Source: Caenibius tardaugens NBRC 16725
Lineage (GTDB): Bacteria; Pseudomonadota; Alphaproteobacteria; Sphingomonadales; Sphingomonadaceae
Length of the DNA stretch: 64,000 nt
Assembly: GCF_003860345.1 (NCBI RefSeq)
Contig: NZ_CP034179.1
Coordinates: 2,464,001 to 2,528,000, forward strand
Direction: 5' to 3'
Below the pieces are notes generated by a model that searched no databases, was not told where the DNA came from, and worked only from the letters and a program-made list of their open reading frames with translations. The number at the start of each line of letters is the position of its first letter. The stretch's first letter is position 1. The position numbers and the translations under genes were made by a program. Below, piece by piece: positions 51,551 through 60,914 of the stretch.

Positions 51551-52321
51551 CTAGCGCCCTGAACAGGCGCGGCAGGCAGGGTCCTTGACGATGCGCATGC
51601 TGCGCATTTCGGGCTTGAGACCATCCATCAGATGCAGCGTGCCCCATTGCGGGTCGCCCAGTGTGCTGACCCCGTCGACGATCACGCGGATCGCATGCAT
51701 GGCGGCGAAGGAGGCGGTCCATCCGGCCATGGCGCCCAGCATGCCGTCCGCCGCGCAGGTATCGCAGTCTTCCGCATCGAACGCGTCGCCCACGAAGCAG
51801 CGATAACAGCTCTGGTCGGGCAAGTGCCCGGCAAATGCCGCAACCTGTCCCTGAAAACGGCCCACAGCCGCGCTGACCAGCGGAATGTTCGCCGCGACAC
51901 AGGCATCGGACACGGCGAGCCGGGTGGCGAAATTGTCGCAGCCGTCGAGAACCAGCCCGGCCCCTGCGATCAGCGCCCCGGCATTGTCTGCGGTGATCCG
52001 GGTGGCGTTGGTGCGGACATCCAGCGCCGGATCGAACCGTTCGAGCCAGGCCCGGGCGCGTTCCACCTTGAGCGCGCCGACATCGTCTGCGGCAAAAATC
52101 GTCTGGCGCTGGAGATTGCTGATATCCACCCGGTCGTCATCGATCAGCGTCAGCGTGCCGACCCCGGCTGCGGCGAGATACTGAAGCGCCGGCGATCCGA
52201 TCCCGCCAACCCCGACCAGCACGACATGCGCGCGCGCCAGCGCGGCCTGCCCGGCTCCGCCGATTTCGGGCAGGACGATGTGGCGTGCGAAGCGTTCAAG
52301 GCGGTCAGGAGCTAGGGCCAT
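51551..52321 (-). CDS. MoeB/ThiF-family adenylyltransferase
   Basis: A 256-residue E1-like enzyme that adenylates the C terminus of a small sulphur-carrier protein (MoaD or ThiS type). ERFARHIVLPEIGGAGQAAL, GVGGIGSPALQYLAAAGVGT, LIDDDRVDISNLQRQTIF (ATP site with Asp and Arg), DGCDNFATR and the zinc cysteines (SCYRCF, CDTCAADGMLG, CRACSGR) are present. It lacks the rhodanese domain of eukaryotic homologues. MoeB is favoured by length and N terminus; ThiF is possible. No sulphur-carrier gene lies next to it. Confidence 0.88.
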   Translation of the reverse strand: MALAPDRLERFARHIVLPEIGGAGQAALARAHVVLVGVGGIGSPALQYLAAAGVGTLTLIDDDRVDISNLQRQTIFAADDVGALKVERARAWLERFDPALDVRTNATRITADNAGALIAGAGLVLDGCDNFATRLAVSDACVAANIPLVSAAVGRFQGQVAAFAGHLPDQSCYRCFVGDAFDAEDCDTCAADGMLGAMAGWTASFAAMHAIRVIVDGVSTLGDPQWGTLHLMDGLKPEMRSMRIVKDPACRACSGR

Positions 52322-52390
52322 GGGCAGGCTCTAGGCGAGCAGACGCAAGCCTGTCGACAACTCTGTTCAGAAGTGCGGGAAAAGCTGTGG

Positions 52391-52421
52391 CCCGGCGGTG
52401 GACAATCTCTCCACCGCCGGG
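52391..52421 (-). terminator. Hairpin at the end of dnaA
   Basis: A perfect 11-bp stem (CCCGGCGGTGG at 52391-52401, CCACCGCCGGG at 52411-52421) with a 9-nt loop, just past the dnaA stop. Read leftward, four T residues follow after a 7-nt gap, so it is an imperfect terminator. Confidence 0.65.
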
Positions 52422-52428
52422 CGCAATA

Positions 52429-53871
52429 TCAGCTTTCGAGCTGGCGCAGCAGGCTGCGCACGTCGCCGTCCATATCGGCATCGCGCTGACGCAGGTCTTC
52501 GATCAGGCGCACGGCATGAATTACCGTCGAATGATCGCGTCCGCCGAATTTGCGACCGATTTCCGGATAGGAACGCGGTGTCAGAACCTTGGCCAGATAC
52601 ATCGCCACCTGCCGTGGGCGCACCACCGCGCGGGCGCGGCGCTTGCTCGACATTTCGGCGCGGTCGACGCGGTAAAACTGGCACACCGTGCGCTGGATTT
52701 CATCAATCGTGATGCGCTTGCGGTTGGCCGACAGGATGTCAGTAAGCTGTTCTTCGGCGAGCTGTAGCGAGACTTCCTGCCCCGTAAGCTGTGCATAGGC
52801 GATCAGCTTGTTAAGGCCGCCGACCAGTTCCCGGACATTGCGATTGATCGTCCGGGCAAGGAATTCGATCACATCCGATGGCACTTCCAGCGGCGCGAAC
52901 TTGCTCAGCTTGCTGTCCAGAATCGAGCGGCGCAGTTCGATGTCGGCAGGCTGGATATCCGCCACCAGCCCCATCGACAGGCGCGAGAGCAGGCGTTGCT
53001 CCACCCCGTCCAGCGCCTGCGGCGCACGGTCGGCGGCGAAAACCAGCCGCTTGCCTTCGGCCAGCAGGGCATCGATCGTGTACAGCAGTTCTTCCTGTGC
53101 AGCAGCCTTGCCGATGATGAACTGGATATCGTCGACCAGCAGCAGATCGAACGCGCGCAGGCGCGCCTTGAATTCGAGCATTTCGTTCTGGCGCAGCGCC
53201 TGAACGAATTCGACCATGAAGCGTTCGGCCGAACAGTAGAAAATGCGGGCGCGGGGATGCGCGGCCAGATAGGAATGGCCGATCGCGTGGAGCAGATGCG
53301 TTTTGCCCTGGCCCGTCGCAGCCTTGAGATAGAGCGGCGAGAATTGCGGGGTTTCCACTTTCGCCATCCGTTCCGCCGCGTTGAAGGCGAGAATATTGGA
53401 TTTGCCGGTCACGAAAGCCGTGAACGTCAGCGACGGGTCGAGGCCCACCGACGAGGTGAAACCCTGCGTGCCGATAGTATCGGCGGAAAGAGCCATTCCG
53501 CCCATTTCCACCCCGTCATTCGCGGGCATGACACCAAACGACTGGCCGGCGCTTTCGCCGACGCGCAGTTCCGGCAGCTGGCGGCGGCCGGGATGGACCG
53601 CGATGCGAACGTGCCGCACTTCGGTCCGCGCAATCTTCCACGCAAGTGAAAGGCGATCGGCAAACCGGTCCGAAACCCAGTTCGCAGAAAATTCGGTCGG
53701 CAGGAAAAGATCGAGCGTTCCCGTTTCTGCGCAGAAACTGCCGACCTGAATCGGCTTGATCCATTGGCTGTGGAGCTGATGGCCGAGATCCTTGCGCAGG
53801 CCCTGGCTGATATCCGCCCAATCCGCAGCAAGATTCACCGCTTCGAGATCATCTGCCACATTGTCATCCAT
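52429..53871 (-). CDS. dnaA: Chromosomal replication initiator protein DnaA
   Basis: A 480-residue AAA+ initiator. Domain I: WADISQGLRKDLGHQLHSQW. Domain III: LKAATGQGKTHLLHAIGHSY (Walker A, A-x4-GKT form), LLLVDDIQFI (Walker B) and SRLSMGLVADIQPADIELRR. Domain IV: RRARAVVRPRQVAMYLAKVL and the DNA-binding signature FGGRDHSTVIHAVRLIEDLR. The start is the ATG at 53871; upstream in-frame sequence to 54018 is not family-like. As is usual in alphaproteobacteria it sits beside rpsT rather than dnaN. Confidence 0.97.
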   Translation of the reverse strand: MDDNVADDLEAVNLAADWADISQGLRKDLGHQLHSQWIKPIQVGSFCAETGTLDLFLPTEFSANWVSDRFADRLSLAWKIARTEVRHVRIAVHPGRRQLPELRVGESAGQSFGVMPANDGVEMGGMALSADTIGTQGFTSSVGLDPSLTFTAFVTGKSNILAFNAAERMAKVETPQFSPLYLKAATGQGKTHLLHAIGHSYLAAHPRARIFYCSAERFMVEFVQALRQNEMLEFKARLRAFDLLLVDDIQFIIGKAAAQEELLYTIDALLAEGKRLVFAADRAPQALDGVEQRLLSRLSMGLVADIQPADIELRRSILDSKLSKFAPLEVPSDVIEFLARTINRNVRELVGGLNKLIAYAQLTGQEVSLQLAEEQLTDILSANRKRITIDEIQRTVCQFYRVDRAEMSSKRRARAVVRPRQVAMYLAKVLTPRSYPEIGRKFGGRDHSTVIHAVRLIEDLRQRDADMDGDVRSLLRQLES

Positions 53872-54357
53872 CCGACGCCGGGTATTCGATGTTTGATCAC
53901 CTTGGGCTTTTCCTCGCACCATTCCTGATCCCAATCCCCCTATGGATGGTTGTAACTCGGCTTTGCTCTCCCGGACATGGCAAAAGCCTACCGTTTGCCT
54001 GAACCCCCGTTCAGACATCGAGAATTACAACCGTCATGTGAACACCGGATTCGTCACCGCTCCGGTGAGGGTTTTATTGAAGAGGCGAGGCCTTCGAGCA
54101 AGGGCTGCGGTGAAAAAAATCTGAAATAAATCGTTTGACTCACGGCAACCCTAGGGACTGCAATTAAATGGCTGTTTTCTCCCGTTTTTCGGGTGCAGCA
54201 TGCGCGAATCGCGGAATTGCCTCAGCTTTGTGACAGGCTGTCATGATGGCTTCGCGTGCGCACAACGGATCGTGCAAATGCACAAAGGGCCGGCGCAGTC
54301 TGCGCCAGCCCCTGATGTGTTCCCGAGAGGGCGAATCGCCCCCGCAAGCGAGTCGGC
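53872..54357. other. dnaA-rpsT spacer with promoter region and inverted motifs
   Basis: This 486-bp gap holds no gene that I can support. It is AT-richer near 54080-54180 and probably holds the dnaA promoter. A 13-bp motif occurs twice in inverted orientation: ATGGTTGTAACTC at 53946-53958, and ACGGTTGTAATTC on the other strand at 54022-54034. Between them is the hairpin CTGAAC-CCCC-GTTCAG (53999-54014). A second inverted pair, CACCGGA/TCCGGTG, is at 54043-54067. I see no match to the TTATCCACA DnaA box. Confidence 0.55.
54287..54312 (-). terminator. Hairpin after rpsT
   Basis: A hairpin GGC-GGCGCA-GTC-TGCGCC-GCC with single-base bulges lies 46 bp past the rpsT stop on the leftward strand. 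It is followed only by a weak T stretch (TTTGTG). Confidence 0.5.
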
Positions 54358-54618
54358 TCAGAGAGCGGCGACCGCTTTCGTCAGGCGGGAGAATTTCCGC
54401 GATGCGGTGTTCTTGTGCAGCACGCCACGGGCCACGCCACGAGCCAGTTCCGGCTGCGCGGCTTTAAGCGCATCGGCAGCGGCAGCCTTGTCGCCACCAG
54501 CGATGGCCGATTCGACCTTCTTCACGAACGTACGGATGCGGGTGATACGCGCACCGTTAACTTCGGCGCGGCGTTCGTTGCGGCGGATGCGCTTGCGGGC
54601 TTGCGGCGTATTGGCCAT
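54358..54618 (-). CDS. rpsT: 30S ribosomal protein S20
   Basis: An 86-residue basic helical ribosomal protein: [60 protein letters not shown] and [20 protein letters not shown]. All match the family. It lies between mutM and dnaA, the conserved alphaproteobacterial position. Confidence 0.97.
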   Translation of the reverse strand: MANTPQARKRIRRNERRAEVNGARITRIRTFVKKVESAIAGGDKAAAADALKAAQPELARGVARGVLHKNTASRKFSRLTKAVAAL

Positions 54619-54675
54619 ATCAGTCCTTCATTTGCGCCGCCTGCATGCGGCGCTGTCTGTCCAAAAGAATCTCGT

Positions 54676-54707
54676 AAAAATGCGGGGTCCGGCTTTGCCG
54701 CCCCGCA
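54676..54707 (-). terminator. Terminator after mutM
   Basis: A 7-bp stem, TGCGGGG (54681-54687) with CCCCGCA (54701-54707), is extended by an inner CGGC/GCCG pair. Read leftward it is followed by five T residues (54676-54680). Confidence 0.75.
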
Positions 54708-54756
54708 CTTGAAGCGCGGCCCTTAGCGGTAGGGAGCCGAATCGTCAACCGTTCCG

Positions 54757-55569
54757 CTACTTCTGGCAAGCCGGGCAATACCAGCTACTGCGCCCGCCCT
54801 GGGTGATCCTGCGGATCGTGCCGCCGCAAGAGCACGCTTCGCCTTCGCGATCATAGACCTGAAACCGCGTGGCGAAATAGCCAAGTTCGCCGTCGGGCCG
54901 GGCGTAATCGCGCAGGGTGGAGCCGCCATCGGCAATCGATTCTTCCAGAACCTGCCGAATAGCTGGCACCAGCCGTTTCAAGGCCGGGAGCGAAACCTGA
55001 CCACCTGCCTTGGTCGGGGCGATCCCCGAACGAAAGAGCGCCTCGCAGACATAGATATTGCCAAGGCCGGCGACGATTCGCTGATCGAGCAGGAGAAGCT
55101 TGATCGCCTGCTGGCGCCCGGCGAAAGCCTCGCGAAGGTGGCGGGGGGAAAGGTCGTCACCCAGTGGTTCGGGCCCCATGACGGCGAATTGCGGCCATGC
55201 ATCGAGAGATTCGGTGGCGACCAGATCCAGCGAACCGAACCGGCGGGCGTCGTTAAGCGCCAGAACATGGCCCGATTCGGTTTCGAGAACGAAGTGATCG
55301 TGTTTGTCCTGCGTGGCCGGATCGATCCGCCAACGCCCGCTCATCCCCAGATGGAAGACCAGCGTTTGCCCGCGATCGGTGTGGATCAGGCCGTATTTCG
55401 CCCGACGCGAAAGGCCGGAAACCCGGGCCCCGGTCAGCGTCTGTACGAGATCTGGCGGGAACGGACGGCGCAGATCGGGGCGGTTGGTCTGCACGCGGGT
55501 GAGCCGTTGCCCATCCAGCACCGTCGCAAGGCCGCGTACTGTGGTTTCGACTTCGGGAAGTTCGGGCAT
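54757..55569 (-). CDS. mutM: Formamidopyrimidine-DNA glycosylase
   Basis: A 270-residue repair glycosylase/AP lyase that removes 8-oxoguanine and formamidopyrimidines. The catalytic N terminus MPELPEVETTVRGL (Pro1 nucleophile, Glu) is intact. GIGNIYVCEALF-type sequence (GLGNIYVCEALFRSGIAP) forms the helix-two-turn-helix. The zinc finger CSCGGTIRR...WYCPACQ is complete at the C terminus. It is divergent from ubiE, as in many alphaproteobacteria. Confidence 0.96.
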   Translation of the reverse strand: MPELPEVETTVRGLATVLDGQRLTRVQTNRPDLRRPFPPDLVQTLTGARVSGLSRRAKYGLIHTDRGQTLVFHLGMSGRWRIDPATQDKHDHFVLETESGHVLALNDARRFGSLDLVATESLDAWPQFAVMGPEPLGDDLSPRHLREAFAGRQQAIKLLLLDQRIVAGLGNIYVCEALFRSGIAPTKAGGQVSLPALKRLVPAIRQVLEESIADGGSTLRDYARPDGELGYFATRFQVYDREGEACSCGGTIRRITQGGRSSWYCPACQK

Positions 55570-55675
55570 AGGCGCGTCGTGTTCCGTAACGGTGTGGCTG
55601 GCTGTGGCGGGCCAGATCGTGCGATGCTCCTAACACCCTTTGCCCCGGCGGCAATTCCCCCTAAAGCGCCAAGCC

Positions 55676-56407
55676 ATGAGTGAGAGCGTTTCCTTCGGCT
55701 ACGAAGAAGTGAGCCCCGAAGAAAAGACCGCGCGCGTGGGCGAGGTCTTTTCCAATGTCGCGAAGAAATACGACGTGATGAACGATGCCATGTCCGTCGG
55801 CATGCACCGTTTGTGGAAGGACAAGTTCGTGCGCCGGGTCAAACCCCAGCCGGGGGAGGAAATCCTCGATATGGCGGGCGGTACCGGCGATATCGCGTTC
55901 CGAATGGAAGCCTGCGGCGCGAAGGTCACGGTGTCGGATATCAATCAGGATATGCTGGATGTCGGGATCGAACGGGCGATGGAGCGCGGCATCGATACAC
56001 TGGTCTGGTCGCGCCAGAATGCCGAGGAACTGGCTTTCCCCAGCCGCACCTACGATGCCTATACGATTGCCTTTGGCATCCGCAACGTGACCCGGATCGA
56101 CAAGGCGCTGGCCGAGGCGCATCGCGTGCTCAAGTTTGGCGGGCGCTTCTTCTGCCTCGAATTCTCCACCACGGAATGGCCGGGCTTCAAGGAAGTCTAC
56201 GATCTCTATTCGCACAAGCTGGTGCCGCAGATCGGCAAGGCTATCGCGCATGATGCGGACAGTTACCGCTATCTGATCGAATCCATCCGGCGGTTTCCGC
56301 CTATGCCCGAATTTGAACAGATGATTCGCGACGCCGGTTTTGTGCGTACGCGGGTGGAGCCGATTCTGGGCGGCCTTGTTGCGATCCATTCGGGCTGGAA
56401 GATCTGA
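55676..56407 (+). CDS. ubiE: Ubiquinone/menaquinone biosynthesis C-methyltransferase
   Basis: A 243-residue SAM-dependent methyltransferase that methylates the ring of ubiquinone precursors. KYDVMNDAMSVGMHRLWKDK, ILDMAGGTGDIAFRM (SAM motif I) and FGIRNVTRIDKALAEAHRVL with GGRFFCLEFS are diagnostic. The ATG at 55676 begins the conserved part. It precedes ubiB by four bases, so the two form a ubiquinone operon. Confidence 0.95.
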   Translation: MSESVSFGYEEVSPEEKTARVGEVFSNVAKKYDVMNDAMSVGMHRLWKDKFVRRVKPQPGEEILDMAGGTGDIAFRMEACGAKVTVSDINQDMLDVGIERAMERGIDTLVWSRQNAEELAFPSRTYDAYTIAFGIRNVTRIDKALAEAHRVLKFGGRFFCLEFSTTEWPGFKEVYDLYSHKLVPQIGKAIAHDADSYRYLIESIRRFPPMPEFEQMIRDAGFVRTRVEPILGGLVAIHSGWKI

Positions 56408-56411
56408 CGAC

Positions 56412-57968
56412 GTGACCAGTCCGATCAAGCATACGTGGCGACTGCTGGGATGGGGCCGCACATTGGCGCGGCACGGTGCCTTGCGCGGCATCGAACGGGA
56501 TGAACATACCCCGCCGCAAGTCCGGCGCCTGTGCCGCCTTGCGCGGCTGGGCACATTCCAGCCGCGTACGCCGGATTACGCCGGGGCTTTTCAGGAAATA
56601 GGCCCCGCCGCGATCAAGCTGGGCCAGACGCTGGCAACCCGACCCGATCTGGTCGGGGAAGACGCGGTGGTCAATCTGCTGAGCCTGCAGGACAGCCTTG
56701 CCCCGGTGCCGTTCGATACGATCCGCCGTGCGGTCGAGGCGAGCTTTGGGCAGCCGCTGGAAAACCTGTTCGCCGAGTTCGAGCCGGAACCGGTCGGCTC
56801 CGCATCGATTGCGCAAGTGCATCGCGCGGTGACCACCGAAGGACGCACGGTCGCGGTAAAAGTTCTGCGTCCGGGTATTCGGGAACGGTTCGAACGCGAT
56901 ATTGATACCTACGAATGGGCGGCCGCCCATCTCGAGGCGCTGAGCGCGGAAGCCGCCCGTCTTCGCCCGCGCATGGTGATCGCCAATTTCAAACGCTGGA
57001 CCAATCGGGAACTGGACCTGCGGCGCGAAGCGGCGTCGGCCAGCGAACTGACCGACGCGATGAAAGGCTTCGCCGGGTACAGCGTGCCCGGGATCGACTG
57101 GGACCGCACCAATGGCCGGGTCATGACCATCGAATGGATCGACGGGATCAAGATCAGCGATGTCGATGCCCTGCGCGCGGCGGGCCACGATCTGCCGGAT
57201 CTGGCGGAACGGCTGGTTCTCGCCTTTCTGACGCAGGCGATCAGTGCCGGTTTCTTCCATGCCGACATGCATCAGGGCAACCTGTTCGTGCGCCCCGATG
57301 GCACGATCGGCGCGATCGATTTCGGAATCATGGGCCGGATCGACCGGCGTGCACGGCAGTGGCTGGCGGAAATCCTCTATGGTCTGACCACCGGCAACTA
57401 TCGCCGCGTCGCTGAAATCCATTTCGAGGCGCAATATGTGCCGAGTTATCATTCGGTCGATGAATTCGCCACCGCGCTGCGGGCCGTGGGCGAACCGATG
57501 CGTGGCAAGCCGGTCAGCGAACTGAGCGTGGGCCAGATGCTTGACGGGCTGTTTGCGATCACCCGGGATTTCGACATGCAAACCCAGCCGCATCTCCTGT
57601 TGTTGCAGAAGACCATGGTCATGGTGGAAGGCATCGCCACGCAACTGAATCCCCGGATCAACATGTGGGATGTCGCGGCCCCCTATGTCAGCAACTGGAT
57701 ACGCGACGAATTGGGGCCTGAATCGCTGGTGGCTGACAGGCTGCGTGAAGATACCGCAACATTGCTGCGTATTCCCGAACTGGTCCGCCGCATCGAGGAA
57801 CGGTTTCCAGCCAAGGGCGGGGCGCCCGAACAACCGCCTTTGCCCGAAGTGGAACTGATGTGGGAACGCCGCCGCGGCGCGGGCTTGCGTATCTGGGGCT
57901 ATGCGCTCGCTGCACTGGTGGGGGCCGGGGCTGTATGGGCGGCCGATCTGGCCGGATGGCTGGGCTGA
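56412..57968 (+). CDS. ubiB: Ubiquinone biosynthesis protein UbiB (atypical kinase)
   Basis: A 518-residue membrane-associated ABC1/ADCK/UbiB protein. The hallmark KxGQ motif is in AAIKLGQTLATRPDL, followed by EPVGSASIAQVHRA (A-rich loop replacing a Gly-rich loop), VAVKVLRPGI (Lys), ADMHQGNLFV and AIDFGIMGRID (metal Asp). Two hydrophobic segments at the C terminus (GYALAALVGAGAVWAADLAG) anchor it. It starts with GTG (VTSPIKH), four bases after ubiE. Confidence 0.95.
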   Translation: MTSPIKHTWRLLGWGRTLARHGALRGIERDEHTPPQVRRLCRLARLGTFQPRTPDYAGAFQEIGPAAIKLGQTLATRPDLVGEDAVVNLLSLQDSLAPVPFDTIRRAVEASFGQPLENLFAEFEPEPVGSASIAQVHRAVTTEGRTVAVKVLRPGIRERFERDIDTYEWAAAHLEALSAEAARLRPRMVIANFKRWTNRELDLRREAASASELTDAMKGFAGYSVPGIDWDRTNGRVMTIEWIDGIKISDVDALRAAGHDLPDLAERLVLAFLTQAISAGFFHADMHQGNLFVRPDGTIGAIDFGIMGRIDRRARQWLAEILYGLTTGNYRRVAEIHFEAQYVPSYHSVDEFATALRAVGEPMRGKPVSELSVGQMLDGLFAITRDFDMQTQPHLLLLQKTMVMVEGIATQLNPRINMWDVAAPYVSNWIRDELGPESLVADRLREDTATLLRIPELVRRIEERFPAKGGAPEQPPLPEVELMWERRRGAGLRIWGYALAALVGAGAVWAADLAGWLG

Positions 57969-57981
57969 CCGGCGCTCCACC

Positions 57982-59109
57982 ATGCCATTGCAACGCCCGA
58001 AATTACAGGCCTGGTTTGAACGGCCGCTTGCCTGCTTGCCGCGGCCAGCGGCGCTGCTGCTCATCGCGGTCCTGATCGGCGCCTGTCTGTGGAGCATTCC
58101 GACAACCGTCGCGCTCGTCGATGCGGGCAATCGGCAAATGATGGCGGGAGAGCAGGAGCGCAAGGCAGGCACCAAAGGGGATTTGAACCTTTACCGGGCG
58201 ATCAATGCACGGATGGCGCAGGGCGAGGGTTATTATACTGCGGCAGTTTCGTTGCAGCAGATCAGGAATTATCCCACCAAACCGTTCTTCTGTGTCCGGT
58301 CCCCGGTGCTGGCGGAAGGCGTGCGGCTGTTCGGTGAATCTGGCTGGCGGGTTCTCACCATTACGATGCTTGCGCTTTCCCTGATCGGCCTGTTCGGGGC
58401 TTTGGCCCGGCGCACGACCTGGCCGGAAAGACTTCTCGCCGGGCTTATGCTGTGCCTTTGCGGGGCCAGTGCATTCCTGCCCACAGTGGGCCTGATACAT
58501 GAACTGGTTGCCGGGCTGTTTCTGAGTGCGGCCTTGCTGCTCTATCGGCCGAATCGCTGGTGGCCCAGTTTGCTGCTGGCGACAGTGGCGCTGGCGGTGC
58601 GTGAACTGGCCTTGCCGTTTTTCCTGCTGTGGCTGGTTTTCGCGGCGCTAGAGCGGCGGCGTAACGAATGTCTGGCGGTGGCCGGTGTGCTCGTGCTGTT
58701 TGCGATAGGGGTGGCGTTACACGCGCAGGCGGTGATGGCCTTGCGCCTGCCCGATGCGCTGGTGTCACAGGGCTGGTCTGGCCTTGTCGGGCCACAGGCT
58801 TTTCTGGGGGCAATCACGCGACTGACGCCTCTATCGACGATCCCCCTGGGCTTGGCCCCTCCGCTTGCGCTGTTGCCATTGCTGGGCTGGTTTGCCCTTG
58901 GCGGGCGGCTGGGCTGGTTCGCGACTTTGTGGTTTGGCGGATTTGCGCTGGCCATGGCACTGTTTGCGCGGCCCGAGAATTACTATTGGGCCATGATGGT
59001 GCTGCCTGCCTATATGATCGGGCTGGCGTTCATACCGCGCGCCTGTGTCACGCTTGCCAATACCGTGCGCGGCCGAGGCCACACCAATGCATTGGCAAGC
59101 GCGGCATAA
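57982..59109 (+). CDS. Multi-pass membrane protein of unknown function
   Basis: A 375-residue integral membrane protein with about nine hydrophobic segments. An N-terminal helix (ALLLIAVLIGACLWSI) is followed by a periplasmic loop of about 80 residues (AGNRQMMAGEQER, YTAAVSLQQIRNYPTKPFFC), then a dense helical region. The layout, with a large first loop and FCVRSPVL, resembles GT-C glycosyltransferase-like proteins, but the acidic catalytic residues of that fold are not obvious. It starts 13 bp after ubiB and may be in the same transcript. Confidence 0.7.
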   Translation: MPLQRPKLQAWFERPLACLPRPAALLLIAVLIGACLWSIPTTVALVDAGNRQMMAGEQERKAGTKGDLNLYRAINARMAQGEGYYTAAVSLQQIRNYPTKPFFCVRSPVLAEGVRLFGESGWRVLTITMLALSLIGLFGALARRTTWPERLLAGLMLCLCGASAFLPTVGLIHELVAGLFLSAALLLYRPNRWWPSLLLATVALAVRELALPFFLLWLVFAALERRRNECLAVAGVLVLFAIGVALHAQAVMALRLPDALVSQGWSGLVGPQAFLGAITRLTPLSTIPLGLAPPLALLPLLGWFALGGRLGWFATLWFGGFALAMALFARPENYYWAMMVLPAYMIGLAFIPRACVTLANTVRGRGHTNALASAA

Positions 59110-59118
59110 CGGCGCGTT

Positions 59119-59517
59119 CTATTCGCCCACATCTTCCACACGGTGATGGGGCAGAACGGCGCGGGCGACCAGCAGAATGCCAGCCAGCACCGCTTCTACC
59201 GCCACCGAGCCGACAAATGTCGGACTGGGGCCATCAAGTGCCGCGCTGAGCAGGCGGGCGGCAACGGCCATAAGCAGCGCCAGCGCCGGAAGCAAAAGCA
59301 GATCGCCCCGCCGCTTCCATGCACCCCAGATCATGCAAATGCCGAGGATTCCGAAAAACGCGAAAAAGTCGGCGCGCAATGTGGCCACCCCGGTTACGCC
59401 ACTGGCCGCAAGGCCAATACCCGATGCAGCCACTTGCGGCTGGAACAGAAATGACAGGCCGAACAGGATGAAAAACAGGCCACCCAGAAAGACCAGTGCC
59501 GTGATTGCAAGACGCAT
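59119..59517 (-). CDS. DUF4345-like four-helix membrane protein
   Basis: A 132-residue inner-membrane protein with four helices: LAITALVFLGGLFFILFGLS, then ADFFAFFGILGICMIWGAW, LLLLPALALLMAVAARLLSA and VEAVLAGILLVARAVL. The arrangement fits the DUF4345 group. GGAGGGGG lies upstream of the ATG at 59517; a longer frame to 59604 has no coding support. It is convergent with the preceding gene and divergent from coaBC. Confidence 0.75.
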   Translation of the reverse strand: MRLAITALVFLGGLFFILFGLSFLFQPQVAASGIGLAASGVTGVATLRADFFAFFGILGICMIWGAWKRRGDLLLLPALALLMAVAARLLSAALDGPSPTFVGSVAVEAVLAGILLVARAVLPHHRVEDVGE

Positions 59518-59612
59518 AAAGACCCCCTCCGTCGTTTGAAAAACTTCTCGCCCGTTCGCGGCGCGAAGTAAAGCGGTTGCGCACAATGGCGTTGCGCTGC
59601 ACAAGCCCGCCT

Positions 59613-60914
59613 ATGACAGTGCGAAGTATCCTTTTGATCGTCGGCGGGGGCATTGCGGCCTACAAGGCCTGCGAACTGATCCGCCTGATCCGCAAGGCCG
59701 GGGACTCGGTCACCTGCGTGCTTACCGATGGCGGTGCCCAGTTCATCACCCCCATGACGCTCGCCGCGCTCAGCGAAAATCCCGTGTACACAACGCTGTG
59801 GGATCTCAAGAACGAATCCGAAATGGGGCATATCCAGCTCAGTCGGCAGGCCGACCTTGTCGTGGTTTGCCCGGCGACGGCGGATCTTCTGGCGAAGATG
59901 ACTGCAGGGATCGCGGATGATCTCGCCACAACACTGTTGCTGGCGACAGACAAACGCGTGCTGGCGGTGCCGGCGATGAATGTCCGGATGTGGCAGCACC
60001 AGGCGACCCGGCGCAATGTCAGCTGGTTGCGCCAGTCGGGTGTGACTGTGATGGAACCGGATGACGGGGCGATGGCCTGTGGCGAATTTGGCCCCGGCCG
60101 CTTGCCCGAACCGGAACGGATCTGGCAGGCGATCCAGACGATGCTCAACAATGATGGCGGCACCGCCATTGCGGGCAGTGCGGGCAGCGTGGCGGCGCCT
60201 GTTCTCGATCTCGACGATGTGCTGGCCAATCCACTGGAAGGGCAGCCGGATTTCGAGACCGCGCCTGCGCATCGCCCGCTTTACGGCAAACATATCCTGA
60301 TTACCGCCGGCCCCACGCATGAGCCGATCGATCCGGTACGCTATATCGCCAATCGTTCGTCGGGGCGGCAGGGTTTTGCGATCGCGGGTTGGGCGGCGGC
60401 TTTGGGCGCGCGGGTGACGCTGGTTGCGGGCCCGGTGGCGTTGTCCACGCCAACCGGTGTGGAACGGATCGATGTCGAAACCGCGCGGGAAATGCAGCAG
60501 GCGGTGCGCGATGCGTTGCCCGCCGATGTGGCCGTGATGGTGGCGGCGGTGGCTGACTGGCGTGTTGACCATGCGGCGGACAGCAAGATGAAGAAGCAGA
60601 ACGGGCAAGTGCCCGCGCTGCAATTGACGGAAAATCCCGATATTCTGGCGTCCCTGTCAGCCGACGATCGACGTCCGGGGCTGGTGATCGGTTTCGCTGC
60701 CGAAACGGACAATGTGATCGCCTATGCGCAGGACAAGCGCAAACGCAAGGGCGCCGACTGGATTGTCGCGAATGATGTGTCCGGCGATGTGATGGGGGGC
60801 GCGCGCAACAGCGTGCACATCATTACCGCCGGGGGCGTGGAAAGCTGGGAAGACTTGCCCAAAGGGGAAGTCGCCAAACGGCTGGTGGAACGGATTGCTG
60901 ATGAACTTGTATGA
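59613..60914 (+). CDS. coaBC: Bifunctional phosphopantothenoylcysteine decarboxylase / phosphopantothenate-cysteine ligase
   Basis: A 433-residue coenzyme A synthesis enzyme. CoaC part: [20 protein letters not shown], then [20 protein letters not shown] and [11 protein letters not shown] (flavin and active site), and the loop [19 protein letters not shown] with the catalytic Cys. CoaB part, from about residue 225: [20 protein letters not shown] and [10 protein letters not shown], then [18 protein letters not shown]. It overlaps the dut start by 14 bases. The high demand for CoA in the acyl-CoA pathways of this window is noted, but there is no direct link. Confidence 0.96.
   Translation: MTVRSILLIVGGGIAAYKACELIRLIRKAGDSVTCVLTDGGAQFITPMTLAALSENPVYTTLWDLKNESEMGHIQLSRQADLVVVCPATADLLAKMTAGIADDLATTLLLATDKRVLAVPAMNVRMWQHQATRRNVSWLRQSGVTVMEPDDGAMACGEFGPGRLPEPERIWQAIQTMLNNDGGTAIAGSAGSVAAPVLDLDDVLANPLEGQPDFETAPAHRPLYGKHILITAGPTHEPIDPVRYIANRSSGRQGFAIAGWAAALGARVTLVAGPVALSTPTGVERIDVETAREMQQAVRDALPADVAVMVAAVADWRVDHAADSKMKKQNGQVPALQLTENPDILASLSADDRRPGLVIGFAAETDNVIAYAQDKRKRKGADWIVANDVSGDVMGGARNSVHIITAGGVESWEDLPKGEVAKRLVERIADELV

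Noticed and set aside
53872-54357. A chromosomal origin next to dnaA
   Set aside because: No DnaA-box cluster (TTATCCACA-like) is visible, and in alphaproteobacteria oriC is usually not beside dnaA; the spacer is described as a promoter region only.
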